Source: Anopheles merus
Taxonomy: Eukaryota; Arthropoda; Insecta; Diptera; Culicidae
Direction: 5' to 3'
NCBI RefSeq assembly: GCF_017562075.2
Contig: NC_054084.1
Span: 36,025,999 to 36,089,998 of the forward strand
Length of the DNA: 64,000 nucleotides
Part shown: positions 48,878 to 64,000 of the stretch, one piece after another
Layout: every line of letters begins with the position of its first letter
Position numbering within the stretch: the stretch's first letter is position 1
Position numbers and translations under genes: made by a program
The notes under the pieces: model-generated
What the model saw: only the letters and a program-made list of their open reading frames with translations
Databases searched by the model: none
Told to the model about the DNA's origin: nothing

Positions 48878-51800
48878 ATGGTGGTGGCGCGCAACGTTGC
48901 GGAGAATGACAGTAAGTTACGAACGGCAAGTTAACTCACTATTGTTCATATCCCGTGGAAGCGTTGCTATTGTGCGCTATAGCTTTATCATCCTTCCTTT
49001 TACCACTACCGAGGGTTAGACCACACAGTGTTAGCCCCGCACACACACACACAAACATCGATTGGCTTAACCTGATGTGTCGACTTGCTTCATTTCTGAT
49101 TGTAATATTCATGAAACAAATCGATTTCTCATGCCAGTCCTTCCTCGTCCGTTAAACGCAAAAGGACAGTTCGTTTGGAAGCAAGCACCGAGGCACCCGG
49201 GGGTATGCTAATGCGATTGGAAATCGTTACGCTAACGCTGCCTCAAACAGGAAATCGCTCCCATGCGTCCGGTAGGAAGGAAAATTCCAGTGACTCACCC
49301 GATCTGGCAAAAAAAGGCAAAGGACATTGAGGGCCGTTCGAATAGCAGTGACAATTTGTCTATCCCATGGGGATGGTGATGATCGTGTGAGATCGAGGCG
49401 AATGTGAAGATTTATGACACTTTGGCAAACTTACAAAAATCCAACACCCGGAATAAGACTCGTGAAAGCAGTATGTCTATATTTTCCGGCACTCGCCTAG
49501 GTGTTACTAACGTGTTTGCAGTGTGAAACTGTCCTTCAAATGCAGCACGTGCACGTCTTCTTACACAACAGAATAGACGAAAGCCGCATCTAGCAGAGTA
49601 AGGAAGTGACGGGAGGACCTAAATTTAAAAACAAATCCTTTCCCCTGTCGGTGATTCCGTGTATGATTCTCAGCTGCAAGCGCGATCACTGACATGATCT
49701 CTCCCATTCCTCTGAGGAAGATAATTGGATCTCTTCCCTCAAGTGCAATGTCTTGCTGTGGTGCGTCGCTTTAAGCCGCTCTCTCTCTCTCTATGCCTTA
49801 CAAAGACGTCGCCCTAGTTGAGTTCAATGTATTCAGTGCGGCGAAGAAGGGCAACGAGCCCTTTTTTTGCTGTTGTTTACTGAACAACGTGCATTCTTCC
49901 TGTCTTATCGTGCGAAGGGGCGAACGGAGAATAAGAAAGAAGCATCAATTCCGTACGTCTGAAACATGTCTACAATGAAGCAGGAAAGCAGCGTCACAAC
50001 AACAAGAAAGAAAAAGGGCGTGCAATGTGCTCGGGAAGCCTGCACAGGTTTGGCAAGTAGCGGGAAGCGATTCGGTATGCGATTGTTTATTTTTGGCGAT
50101 AGAGAGGCAGCGCACCATTCTGGGGCTTGGCTTTTAGTGCTTGGCTGCGCCTGCTATTGGTGTCGGTGATGTGTGGTGATGTATGCTGCTTTTCGGCAAC
50201 TGAGGCCGCCTGGCCTCGCAATAAATTGCTATCAATTTTTCGATTAAAACCCATCAACCCCCGGTTGTCGGTTGTCTCCTCACTCGTTTCAGCCCGCGAA
50301 ACGGACGAGCCCCCTTCTCGCGGAGGTCAAACGGTACGGACGCGTCAGAGATGTTGTACACCACCACCACGAACAACCACCACATGGACATGGGAGGGTC
50401 GGTCGGTATCGATAACAATATTCACCGTTTGTGGCGTTGTTATTTTTGCAACGGCAAATTGTTTGGAGCGACCAAAAAAAAGCGAACAAACGAAGAAACG
50501 CTGCCTGGTTTAGGCTTTTGCGTCATCGTCCCATCGGGGTCACCCTGGATGGGGTGACGTCGTTGAACTTCGGAGTGGAAAATTCAAACCAGAGGGGGTG
50601 TGCAGCTTACCTCTTCTAATGAGCTGTTGGGTTTGAAACACAAAGCAAATGATTTATGCGATTTTTTTTATGATAAGATAATCGATAGCCTCATGTTGGA
50701 GTGTAATTGTGGATGTGATCAGCTGAAAATCAAAGAAGTGCTACAGAATAGAACATGAGCTCAGTCGAAATATGACGACATAGAATAAGATTGTCCATTT
50801 GATTATTGATCAGGTGATCAGCATTCTGTTACAAATCGCATTTTTTGCACTATTTATAACAACTATGGCCATTGATAACAGCCGGTAGAAGCTGTGCCGC
50901 ATATAGTAAAACACGAAGCACCTGATTAATTTCACTGATAACCGCAAAACCGTTGCCACTTTCACGGTCCACGGTCGGCTCACCCAGCCGATACTACCGC
51001 GAACCAGTATTATTATCTCACCGAAATCTGCGTATTAGCTCAATTGACGAAACATATTACCGCTTTCGAAAGGCATTCATGCACACTATCACTTGCCCGC
51101 GCGACACAGACCGCACCTTGTCCGCCCATCTCTTGGCCCACCGGGCTTATCACCGTTCCGCGGGGTGGTGTTTTGTAATACAAGGGAGAGGAGTCGAATG
51201 AAATTGGCAAACGATCGCGTGTGTAACCAACAAACAGTAACTCTAGCTCGATGATAGAACCACTACCAAAGCAGTTATCGCCGTCGTTCCGTGCCGGCTG
51301 GGTGCTGGGTGGCGCGTCCGCGTGAACATTTGCGCCGGAATTTGGCTTTACCTTGCGAGATGTAAGTCGACGCCGACGGAGAAGAGCATTCGGTTGTAAG
51401 GTTTGATTGTGGAGTCATTATTATTGATGAAGCAATTATCATGCTGCTCGAAGAATCAGCTGTGATAATGAACCCACTGCGTCTGAAAGGTCGCTAAAAT
51501 ACACTGGCTTCAAGTTCGCTTTCCGTGCGCTCTATTCCGTGACCACTTTAATACCGTAATTCCCTTTCTTATACATACGTGAAGCTTGAAGTTATTTGAT
51601 ACAAATAATTGAAACAATCCTTCTAATATGTTGCTTTCAATTTCTTCCCTACCAGAACCATCGACCGGTGAGGCAGCTGCAGCAACGAGCGACGGCGACA
51701 CGACGATGCAGCAGACGGCGGCGGCCACCGGCCGGACGGAGATGCGTCCGGTCAAGTACCATTACGCCGACTCGTTCTGGTGCACCTACCTGGTGTCGGT

Positions 51801-53422
51801 GTTTGCGGCCAGCATTGCCGAAACGGTCACCTACCCGCTCGATCTGACCAAAACGCGCCTCCAGATACAGGGCGAGGCGGCGGCAACAGCGGTCGATGCC
51901 GAGGGTGCCGTCAAGAAGGTACGAAGGTGGTGTGTGTGTGAGTGCGAAGTGTGTGGCTGTCGCGTGCCCTATCTAATCTGGCTGGTGCTGTGTTGTGGAG
52001 CTGTTTTGTGGCGTATTATCGGGCAAACTCGTTCGAGATAAAGTGGCCAATAGGTTTAGACAGAGATGAGAATTAGAGATAGGTTTGTGTTGTTTAGCAT
52101 TGTGAAATGTTGGATAGTAAGTACAATGTTGCCCGGAGGAACTGAGATAAGATGTTTTTGAGAAGTTCTAGAAGGGTGCAATTGTAACTATTTATTTTGT
52201 CAATTGGCGACATGTTCCTAATCAACTGAAATAACAAAAACGTGATCTATGACGATAGGTAGAGATTGTTTGGAGAATTAGGCAAAAATATTTGTTTTGA
52301 AGAAATTTTGGAAAATGTATCAAACATTTTTATGCTTTATCTGAACTTTGATTCCAATTTTCTAGACTTTTTTATGTAGCTCAAAGGTCAAACGATAAAT
52401 TTCTTGAAGAAGGCCACACCTTCCTCCTGCTTTGAAGTTCAAAATAACAATCCGAATTTTCAATATCTTCCCACTTCCAGCTCAAATACCGTGGTATGTT
52501 TGCAACCGCTACCGGCATCATCCGCGAGGAAGGAGCGCTAAAGCTTTGGCAAGGTATCACGCCCGCCCTATACCGGCATCTTGTGTACAGGTAGGGACTG
52601 CGCTGCCAAACAGTCTGCAGCGGACAGTGCAATAGTAAGTCGCAACACGAAATAACACTTTTATCTTCTTTTCTTCCAGTGGCGTTCGCATCGTAACGTA
52701 CGACGCCCTCCGCAAGAAGCTGCGCAATGGGAAGGAAACCTTTTCCCTCTGGCAGTCGGCCCTGTCCGGCGTTGGGGCGGGTGCACTCGCCCAGTGGCTC
52801 GCTTCGCCCGCCGATCTCGTGAAGGTGCACGTGCAGATGGAGGGCAAACGGCGAGCGATGGGGTTGGAACCACGCGTGCACAGTGCGGCACACGCGTTCC
52901 GCGAAATAGTTAGCCGCGGCGGTGTGTTTGGGCTGTGGAAGGGTAGCGTGCCGAATGTGCAGCGCGCCGCGCTGGTGAATCTGGGCGACCTGACTACCTA
53001 CGACACGGTGAAACACTTTATCATGCACAAAACCGGACTGCCCGATTGCCACGTGGTGCACATCATGTCGTCGATCTGTGCGGGTTTGGTGGCGGCAACG
53101 ATGGGCACGCCGGCGGATGTCGTGAAGACGCGCATCATGAACCAACCGACGGATGCTAGTGGCAGGTAAGTTGATATAGATTTAAAAAACACACACACAC
53201 ACACACGCTGATTTCATGCACTAATTCCATTGCGCGCTTCATTGCAGGGGACTGCTGTACAAGGGTTCGATCGATTGTCTGCAGCAAACCATCGGAAAGG
53301 AAGGCTTTTTCGCACTGTACAAAGGGTTCCTTCCTGTCTGGATCCGTATGGCACCGTGGTCGCTAACGTTTTGGCTTTCGTTCGAGCAAATACGGGCCAG
53401 CCTTGGTGCTAGTGGATATTAG
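48878..53422 (+). CDS. UCP4: Mitochondrial uncoupling protein 4 (SLC25 carrier family)
   Basis: An inner-membrane mitochondrial carrier with six transmembrane helices in three repeats. Family members conduct protons or exchange anions and are expressed in neurons. Exons are 48878-48911, 51656-51918, 52481-52590, 52680-53165 and 53248-53422; all junction phases agree (1, 0, 2, 2) and give 355 aa. The three carrier signatures PxDxxK are present: PLDLTK (about 72-77), PADLVK (179-184) and PADVVK (280-285). The ending WIRMAPWSLTFWLSFEQIR is characteristic of UCP4 rather than UCP1-3. The first exon encodes only MVVARNVAEND; it fits by phase and has a good AAC-ATG-G context, but a start at Met41 (MRPVKYHYADSFW) would also make a normal-length carrier. 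No catalytic or carrier motif is damaged. Confidence 0.93.
48912..51655 (+). other. Intron 1 of UCP4 (2.7 kb)
   Basis: It runs from donor GTAAGT to acceptor CCTACCAG in phase 1. The contents are AT-rich sequence and short CA runs with no recognised gene. It is much longer than the other UCP4 introns (562, 89 and 82 bases), as is common for regulatory first introns. Confidence 0.65.
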
Positions 53423-54801
53423 GATTAGGAGCAGGAAAGCCACAGCTACTACAAAGTGCACAAAGTGTAGGTTTGTTAAATACTGTTCCCGATCGTTCAA
53501 TTTTTCGCAGAAATATCCCGAAGTAACAGATTAGTAGCTCCCTTTTGTCTGGCACATTTTTCCCTTTTTGTGCCATTTCCGTTTACACCATTCGTTGTTC
53601 TTCATCGTTTAGCCTTTAGCTAATTATATGTATTATGTCCTTTTGTGCGTGTTTTGAGTTGTAAATATTATTGTCAGCTCACGTGTGCATGTCCCCACAC
53701 GCTATGGAGCTCCTCGCTACATTTTCAATTACGAACGAGAGCTATCGTTGTTCAGCTGTTTTCTTATTTGAAACTGTGATTTAGAGAGTATAGTTTGGTC
53801 AGAGAAAACAAGCAACGACTCTTTGTAGAAAGGGCGCACCGGCTCGGTGCCGGTCTGATGGTAGCTGCCGTAGATGGTAACTTGGTCCCAATTAGTGTAC
53901 GGTTAATTGTGTTTGGATTAAAGTTTTGGTTTCACCTCGACAGTAGCACACCTAACTGCTGCTCCGTTTATGATTGGTATGTGCGTATCAGCATCTGGAA
54001 GTGCGGTCGATTCGTCCGTTTTTCATCATCACCGTCTCTCCGGTCATACATCAATACGGCTCAGGGAGTACAGTAAAACAAAACAGTAAATGTTCCTCTA
54101 TCCTCTTGAAGAAACGGTCAACTAAAATGAAAATTGTATCGAAAACACTCCTCCTCTGCAAGAATGTTTTTTTTTCCTAAAGTTCCTTAACCCTTCGAGC
54201 ATATGTGCAAATATGTAATCGTAACCTTACGCCTTCTTGCGGTGAGTGGAAGAACCATCTCCTAATGTAGCTCTTAGCAAACTCCCACGATAAAAAAAGG
54301 AAAACCAACGACGACAATACCAAACCTTGTACGATAAAATGTAGCATTAAATGTTTTACGGTGGAAAGGGTGCGGGCATAAAAAGGCACAGAACTCGTTA
54401 CACGAGCGTTACTACTGTAGTATCATGTAGCAATAATGAGGATTTTGGTAAAAGCAAGTAGTGAGATCTAGCAAACGACCATCGTTTGGTTTTAATCGAT
54501 AGTATGCCCAAAAGCAAGTTGATAAATCTAGCGCTATCACTGATCACTTCTCCTCTTAGAAACGGAAGACATTCGTTATGTTTGTCCCCAAAACAACCGA
54601 TCAACTCCTTACTATACACAACCATAACTAGCCGTGTTATATAGAATCTTCTCGAAACTATTGTAAATTGTACATAGAGTAGGTTAGATAAAGCGAACTT
54701 TGGTGCAGTTTAATTATTACTTTAGTCAACAACAACAACCTACGGGATAGGGGTTTACAGTTTTGAAATGGTTGCAACATAGAGAAGTAAAACGTACGAC
54801 A
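53423..54801 (+). other. Probable 3' UTR of UCP4
   Basis: No coding frame is recognised. The first clear AATAAA after the UCP4 stop is at 54802, so this 1.4-kb AT-rich stretch may be a long 3' UTR, or partly intergenic if an earlier non-canonical signal is used. Confidence 0.4.
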
Positions 54802-54807
54802 AATAAA
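54802..54807 (+). terminator. Candidate polyadenylation signal of UCP4
   Basis: AATAAA within aaataaatgaaaataat, about 80 bases before the RTE insertion. Confidence 0.4.
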
Positions 54808-54889
54808 TGAAAATAATAGCCAATGGTGAGCTTACATTCCATTGCAACTTTAGTGAATATCACATCTGTGTTAAACATCTGTGTTAAAG

Positions 54890-57800
54890 GCTCTGTAATG
54901 GGATGGGATCCGAAGCCCTCCGAGGGATAACATAGGCTCTCCCATCCAACTCCTATTCCGACACGTCCTCGTCGTGCAGAGTGGTAACATGTCCCTTCAT
55001 ATATCCTAGCTTGGGTACACGGGCTAGATCCAACCCTTGGGCGGATGGTGGCATATGGCGAACCAGGAGGGGGGTGGGTATCCCGGGAAACTGGGTGCCT
55101 GAACGTCGGGGGGGCAACCCGACGCTAAATAAAACGGCCACGTGGGCGCAGGGCCAGTCACCCAGTCCCATGGAACAACTGACTACAGAAAGCATCAGAA
55201 GGATACGAAACGGACTTAACGATACCGACCCAACGCAATGCCCCCGGACAACGATTAAAATGGGCTCATGGAACGTACGCACTCTTAGCAAAGCCGGAGC
55301 CTTGAAACAACTTGATGACGCCCTAGCCACATTGAGCATGGACCTCGTAGCTCTACAAGAGATTCGGTGGCTAGGGAACGGTGTGCACAACAGGCGTGGT
55401 AAGCAATGCTACGATATTTACTACAGCTGCCACGACCGCCACCACGTGCTCGGAACGGGTTTCGCCGTAGGTCCCCGGCTGAAATCCGTAATCATAGATT
55501 TCAAGGCTATAAACGATAGGCTATGCACCCTGCGCATGCGAGGCAAATTTTTTAATATAAGCCTCATAAACGTTCACGCCCCTACCGAAGATAAAGAGGA
55601 AGAGGAGAAGGACCTATTTTACGGCTAAGAAGGCCTCGCTAGAACTATAGATGCGTGCCCCAGGCATGACCTCAAAATCATCCTGGGGGACTTCAACGCA
55701 AAAGTCGGTAGGGAGCCAATGTACCGCCAATACACTGGCTGTCACAGTCTGCATGAGCACAGTAACGATAATGGTAGTAGATTGGTCCAGTTCGCCGCAG
55801 CGAACAATCTGGTTGTAGGAAGTACCAAATTTGCGCGGAGGGACATCCACAAAATGACGTGGGCGCACCCGGATGGCGAATCCTTCAACCAGATCGACCA
55901 CGTGTTAATAAGCCGCCGACGACAGTCGAGCCTGTTAAACGTCAGAACTTATCGAGGAGCCAATATCGATTCCGATCACTACTTGGTTGGCTTAGTGATA
56001 CGTTGTAGAATCGCCCGCCCCCGCACCAATGGGGGCGGAGAAAACACGCAGCCTCGGCTCAACACGGACTCTCTAAGGGACATTACTGTCCAACAGGAAT
56101 TCAAAGCCGCTTTAGACGAGTCTCTACTACCAGAAAACAGATATGAAACTACGAGCGAGAGGTGGAACGCTCTAAAAACAAAAATAATAAACTGTGCAAG
56201 AAATATACTCCCACCACGTCGTGGCAACACCAAATCTGGCTGGTTCGACGATGAATGCAGACAAGTGACCGAACGTAAGAATACTGCATACCGAGCAATG
56301 CAGCAACGGCATAGAACGCGGGCATGCGCAGAGGAATATTCACGGCTCAGACGCGAAGAGAAACGAGTTCACCGCTCTAAGAAGCATGCTTTGGAAGAGC
56401 AAAACATGCGGGAACTCGAGCAAACCAGAGAGGCGTACGGACCGACACGAAAGTTTTACCAAGCGATAGCAGGTCACCGAAACAACGTGGTACCTAAGGT
56501 AACCTGCTGTCGCAACAAGGATGGAGATCTGGTTAGTAACCAGCCAGAGGTCCTCTCGCGGTGGGCTCAGTACTTTGATGAATTACTCAACGACCAGTTA
56601 AACGAACAGCTAGAAGCGCCACTAGCAGATAGTGTCATGCTACTGCCACCTAGCATAGAAGAAACACGAAAGGCTATCCGTCGGCTGAAAAATAACAAGG
56701 CACCCGGAACCGACGGAATTGCAGCTGAACTGGTCAAGAATGGAGGTGCACGACTAGAAAACGAGATTCATCAAATTGTTACTGAGGTGTGGGATAGCGA
56801 ATCGATGCCTTGTGATTGGAATCTCGGCATCATCTACCCCGTATACAAGAAGGGAGACAGGTTGGACTGCAACAACTACAGGGGTATTACGGTGTTGAAT
56901 ACCGCCTATAAAATATTATCCCTGATCCTTCAGGATCGCCTTGTCCCGCACGTCGAAGAGATAGTAGGAAACTATCAAAGAGGATTCCGAAACGGAAAAT
57001 CAACCACTGATCAGATCTTCACCATGCGGCAGATCTTGGAGAAGATGGCTGAATACAAAAACGACACATACCATCTCTTCATAGACTTCAAAGCCGCATA
57101 CGATAGCATAGCCAGGGTAAAACTGTACGACGCTATGAGCTCATTTGGAATCCCGGCCAAACTGATAAGGCTAGTTAGAATGACTATGACCAACGTCACA
57201 TGCCAGGTGAGGGTGGATGGAAAACTCTCAGGACCTTTTGCTACCACCAAAGGTCTGCGCCAGGGGGACGGGCTTGCCTGTCTCCTATTCAACTTGGCGC
57301 TAGAGAGGGCCATCCGCGACTCGAGGGTGGAGACTACGGGAACCATCTTCTATAAGTCAACCCAGATCCTGGCATACGCTGATGATATAGACATCATTGG
57401 TCTGCGGCTCTCCTATGTAGCAGAAGCCTACCAAGGGATTGAGCAGGCGGCAGAGAGCCTCGGATTGCAGATAAACGAGGCAAAGACCAAACTGATGGTG
57501 GCAACATCAGCGGACCTACCAATAAATAATCCGAATCTACGTAGGTGTGACGTACAGATAGGTGAACGCACTTTTGAAGTCGTCCCACAATTCACCTATC
57601 TTGGGTCAAAGGTCAGCAACGACAACAGCATGGAAGCTGAGTTGCGCGCAAGGATGCTGGCTGCCAACCGGTCATTCTACAGCCTGAAAAAGCAGTTTAC
57701 CTCAAAGAACCTGTCGCGACGGACGAAGCTGGGACTATATAGTACCTATATAGTACCAGTACTCACATACGCCTCTGAGACATGGACACTGTCCAAATCT

Positions 57801-58207
57801 GACGAAACCCTCTTAGCCGCGTTCGAGAGGAAGATGCTCAGAAGGATACTTGGCCCCGTATGTGTGGAAGGACAATGGAGGAGCCGCTATAATGACGAGC
57901 TATACGAGATGTACGGCGACCTCACTGTCGTACAGCGTATAAAGCTCGCCAGGCTCCGGTGGGCTGGCCATGTTATACGCATGGAAACGGACGACCCAGC
58001 CCGTAAAGTCTTTTTAGGCCGTCCACAAGGACAGAGGAGGCGTGGTAGGCCCAAATTGAGGTGGCAAGATGGCGTGGAGGCGTCCGCCATTAAGGCCGGG
58101 ATAACGGACTGGCAGACGAAGGCGCGAGACCGTGAGCGGTTTCGGACACTCCTGAGGCAGGCCAAGACCGCAAAGCGGTTGTAGTGCCGGATAAGTAAAG
58201 TAAGTAA
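54890..58207 (+). mobile_element. RTE-clade non-LTR retrotransposon, near full length
   Basis: The 3.3-kb element is flanked by the 7-bp duplication GTTAAAG (54883-54889 and 58208-58214). It carries an apurinic-type endonuclease domain followed by reverse transcriptase in one frame. It ends only 23 bases after the last stop codon, in a short AAGT-type tandem run (taagtaaagtaagtaag). A very short 3' end with tandem repeats and no poly(A) is typical of RTE elements, as is the overall length. It sits just downstream of UCP4 in the same orientation. Confidence 0.85.
55170..58184 (+). pseudogene. RTE endonuclease/reverse transcriptase frame broken by one stop codon
   Basis: The frame from the ATG at 55170 to the TAG at 58182-58184 spans about 1005 codons and is interrupted only by a TAA at 55626-55628. 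No frameshift is needed on either side of it. The endonuclease part shows SWNVRTL, LQEIRW, GDFNAKVG and SDHYLV, matching metal-binding and catalytic blocks of the exonuclease-endonuclease-phosphatase fold. The reverse transcriptase part shows KAPGTDGI, FIDFKAAYDS, GLRQGDGLA and the catalytic YADD at 57375-57386. The stop falls inside the endonuclease domain, so this copy should not make an intact protein, although it looks young. Downstream in-frame ATGs could in principle produce a protein lacking part of the endonuclease. Confidence 0.85.
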
Positions 58208-59076
58208 GTTAAAGATTATGTTTTAATTTTAATTATTCCTAACTTAAAGTAGTATACTAGATGTGATTTTGCCAATATTTGATTTATTTGCGCAAGATTA
58301 CTTTTTTATTTTAATTATTTATTACGCTATCGCAAAACTTACTCATATAATGTTGTATAATTTTCAGAAAGAAAGCATAAAATTACTCATAAGCGGATAA
58401 CACAAAGTCAAAAATCAACATGAAAATAATTGATCGTAGTCCGAACGGATTGAACGGCAAAGCGAATCTTTTGAACAACACTGTATGTTGCCGGTTCAGA
58501 GCGCTGACCAGAGAGACTACGGGCCATTTTACGGAGAGCAAAATGCGCCCAGCTGCAAGGCAGAGCGGTAGAAAACGAGAGATACTTTTGACCTGAATGG
58601 CTAATTTCGTGAATCCGTTCAATCCGCACTATGATCAAAAATCAACCCGAAGATTTTAACATTTTTAGATACTGGTAAGATACTTGTAAACCATTAATAC
58701 TAGAGATAAGCCATTTAATTTAAGGAAAAAAATAATGTGAGAATTTGAATATTTTCTAACAATTTATCTTTTCATCTCCCGTTGCAGCCACAACAATCCC
58801 AACGTTCGTCGATTTTTGCCACCTCGTGCATTACCGCGCGGCCGTTGTGTCGCACCGGGACCGGTTCTCTCTAACCCGCGAAATAAAACGAACCCCAGTG
58901 TAACGGATATTACGACTGTAGCCGCCGAACAGTTGATAGTCTCGTACATACATCGCAACCACACGCCGGTCGGTGTATTCGTTTTGCGTTGTCGTCGTGT
59001 TGTCACTGCTGCCTGCTACCCGCGCGTTCCATTACATTGTGTCGTCGTAAGAAGCTTCTTTCCAACCGCTACAAAT
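58208..59076. other. Region between the RTE element and the DM9 gene
   Basis: The first half is AT-rich with no coding content. From about 58787, after a pyrimidine-rich TTGCAG that could be a splice acceptor, the GC-rich sequence is a plausible 5' UTR leading into the ATG at 59077. Confidence 0.45.
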
Positions 59077-62996
<3,920 letters not shown>

Positions 62997-63353
62997 GGGG
63001 GGCGTCCAAAGCGGCACAGGGAGGTCCGTTACCAATATGCGTTAACCCTTTGCGCCACTGCCTTTGCAGGGGGTGGCGAGGGAGATGTTTTAGAATTATG
63101 CTTTAAACATACACCCACACACCAACACATCTTACATGTAAACATGGCGCAGCACGCAGTTAAAAGCACAGTCAAACACGCACACATAGTCAAGTCGGAG
63201 GAGAAGCAGAGCAACGGGGTCGAGCTTACTTTTAAAAAGCGCATGCCTGCAAATGTTATTAAACGATGTAGCTTTAGATATTTATGATACCCCACAACGA
63301 GATAACAGTATAATAACCCTTTTCAGTGCAGTAGCAGGGAGGCAGTTCGTTAA

Positions 63354-63359
63354 AATAAA
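63354..63359 (+). terminator. Candidate polyadenylation signal of the DM9 gene (proximal)
   Basis: AATAAA about 360 bases after the stop codon at 62994-62996. Confidence 0.5.
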
Positions 63360-63450
63360 TGATCTAAAGTAACAGGAACGGCGCATTTATTTATTTTTGT
63401 TGGCCAGTGAGCACACTTTTTGTGTAATGCATGCACACATTGAAGGAAAT

Positions 63451-63456
63451 AATAAA
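63451..63456 (+). terminator. Candidate polyadenylation signal of the DM9 gene (distal)
   Basis: A second AATAAA, 97 bases further on; either or both may be used. Confidence 0.4.
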
Positions 63457-63610
63457 ACAGAATCTCTTTATCAGAAGAAATGGCTTTAAAAGGATATAAA
63501 TACGTGTTTCTATTAGTCAACAAAATGTAAACATTTTACAAACAATCCACAATGCACTCCAACTCTAATACTTTGTCGACATAACGGTCAAATCAAACGT
63601 TCGGCGATTG

Positions 63611-63682
63611 CTCACGAGTGAGTTACATCTTCCTCATTTGTTTACATTCACTCATGAGTGCAACTCACCGCAATGCTCATGA
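63611..63682. promoter_or_regulatory. Cluster of CTCATGAG-type palindromes
   Basis: CTCACGAGTGAG at 63611-63622, CACTCATGAGTG at 63649-63660 (a perfect 12-bp palindrome) and CTCATGA at 63676-63682 lie within about 70 bases. Spacing and similarity suggest binding sites for a dimeric factor or the end of a small transposable element; neither is established. Confidence 0.25.
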
Positions 63683-64000
63683 ACATACAATTTATAAACA
63701 GGCTAGTTTTAGTGTCTAGTTATCAAAAAGTAGTAAGAATACAGCAAAATAGCCACAAGTAAAAAATCTTATTTAATAAAAGCTCAAAATACCATTCCAA
63801 CCTGTTGCACCTGCCATGAGCAAAGCTTCTCACTGCATCGACTTTACTCACGACGTGCTCACTTGTTATGACAGTGCGCGTTCACCCCTTCCGAACATCT
63901 CAAAGCAGCCGTCGCAAGGTGGAATGTCCAGTTGTGCAAAAGTTGTGCATGAAATTGCGATGCAGGTGCAGTGAGCGCTGATCAAGCAATCCTAAGGATC

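Larger units (their letters stand above)
62997..64000. other. DM9 gene 3' UTR and right-hand flank
   Basis: The 3' UTR probably ends near 63.37 or 63.47 kb. The rest has no recognised gene; it contains a cluster of CTCATGAG-like palindromes near 63.61-63.68 kb. Confidence 0.5.

Overview
The window looks like nuclear DNA of a mosquito, most likely Anopheles. This is an inference from compact insect-type introns, conserved protein families, a tRNA-derived SINE resembling the Anopheles SINE200 type, a palindromic repeat built on 'gagatacgcgg' motifs, an RTE-clade retrotransposon and many CA/CT/GA microsatellites. No bacterial-type operons, CRISPR arrays or phage genes were seen.

Layout from left to right. 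(1) 1-1265, plus strand: the 3' end of a non-fibrillar, FACIT-like collagen gene. (2) 11300-26240, minus strand: the first three coding exons of a voltage-gated calcium channel alpha2-delta subunit, split by introns of about 9.8 and 4.8 kb. The remaining exons were not found and presumably lie further left. Its introns hold long microsatellites, a SINE and a MITE-like element. (3) 31837-35076, minus strand: the RNA helicase MTR4, three exons, 1036 aa. (4) 37621-43830, minus strand: an RBM26/RBM27 (Drosophila swm) homologue with PWI-like, CCCH and two RRM domains. An apparent 1-nt frameshift lies about 40 codons before its conserved C-terminus. (5) 45366-46078, plus strand: complex I subunit NDUFB6/ND-B17, three exons, 163 aa. 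(6) 48878-53422, plus strand: mitochondrial carrier UCP4, five exons, 355 aa. (7) 54890-58207, plus strand: an almost intact RTE-type non-LTR retrotransposon with one in-frame stop in its endonuclease domain and 7-bp flanking duplications. (8) 59077-62996, plus strand: a gene with a farnesoic acid O-methyltransferase-like domain plus two DM9 repeats, 298 aa by the simplest model, with several possible alternative first exons.

How the genes may relate. MTR4 and RBM26/27 are partners in nuclear exosome targeting (human PAXT; the fission yeast counterpart is MTREC with Mtl1 and Rmn1), and here they are same-strand neighbours. NDUFB6 and UCP4 are both inner mitochondrial membrane proteins and are also same-strand neighbours. 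Both pairings could be chance.

I found no clearly new multi-gene system. The most useful leads are the MTR4/RBM26 neighbourhood, the swm frameshift, the phase-matched alternative first exons of the DM9 gene, and several undescribed repeats. Splice sites were placed by eye from GT/AG signals, reading-frame continuity and family knowledge; no alignment or database search was run.
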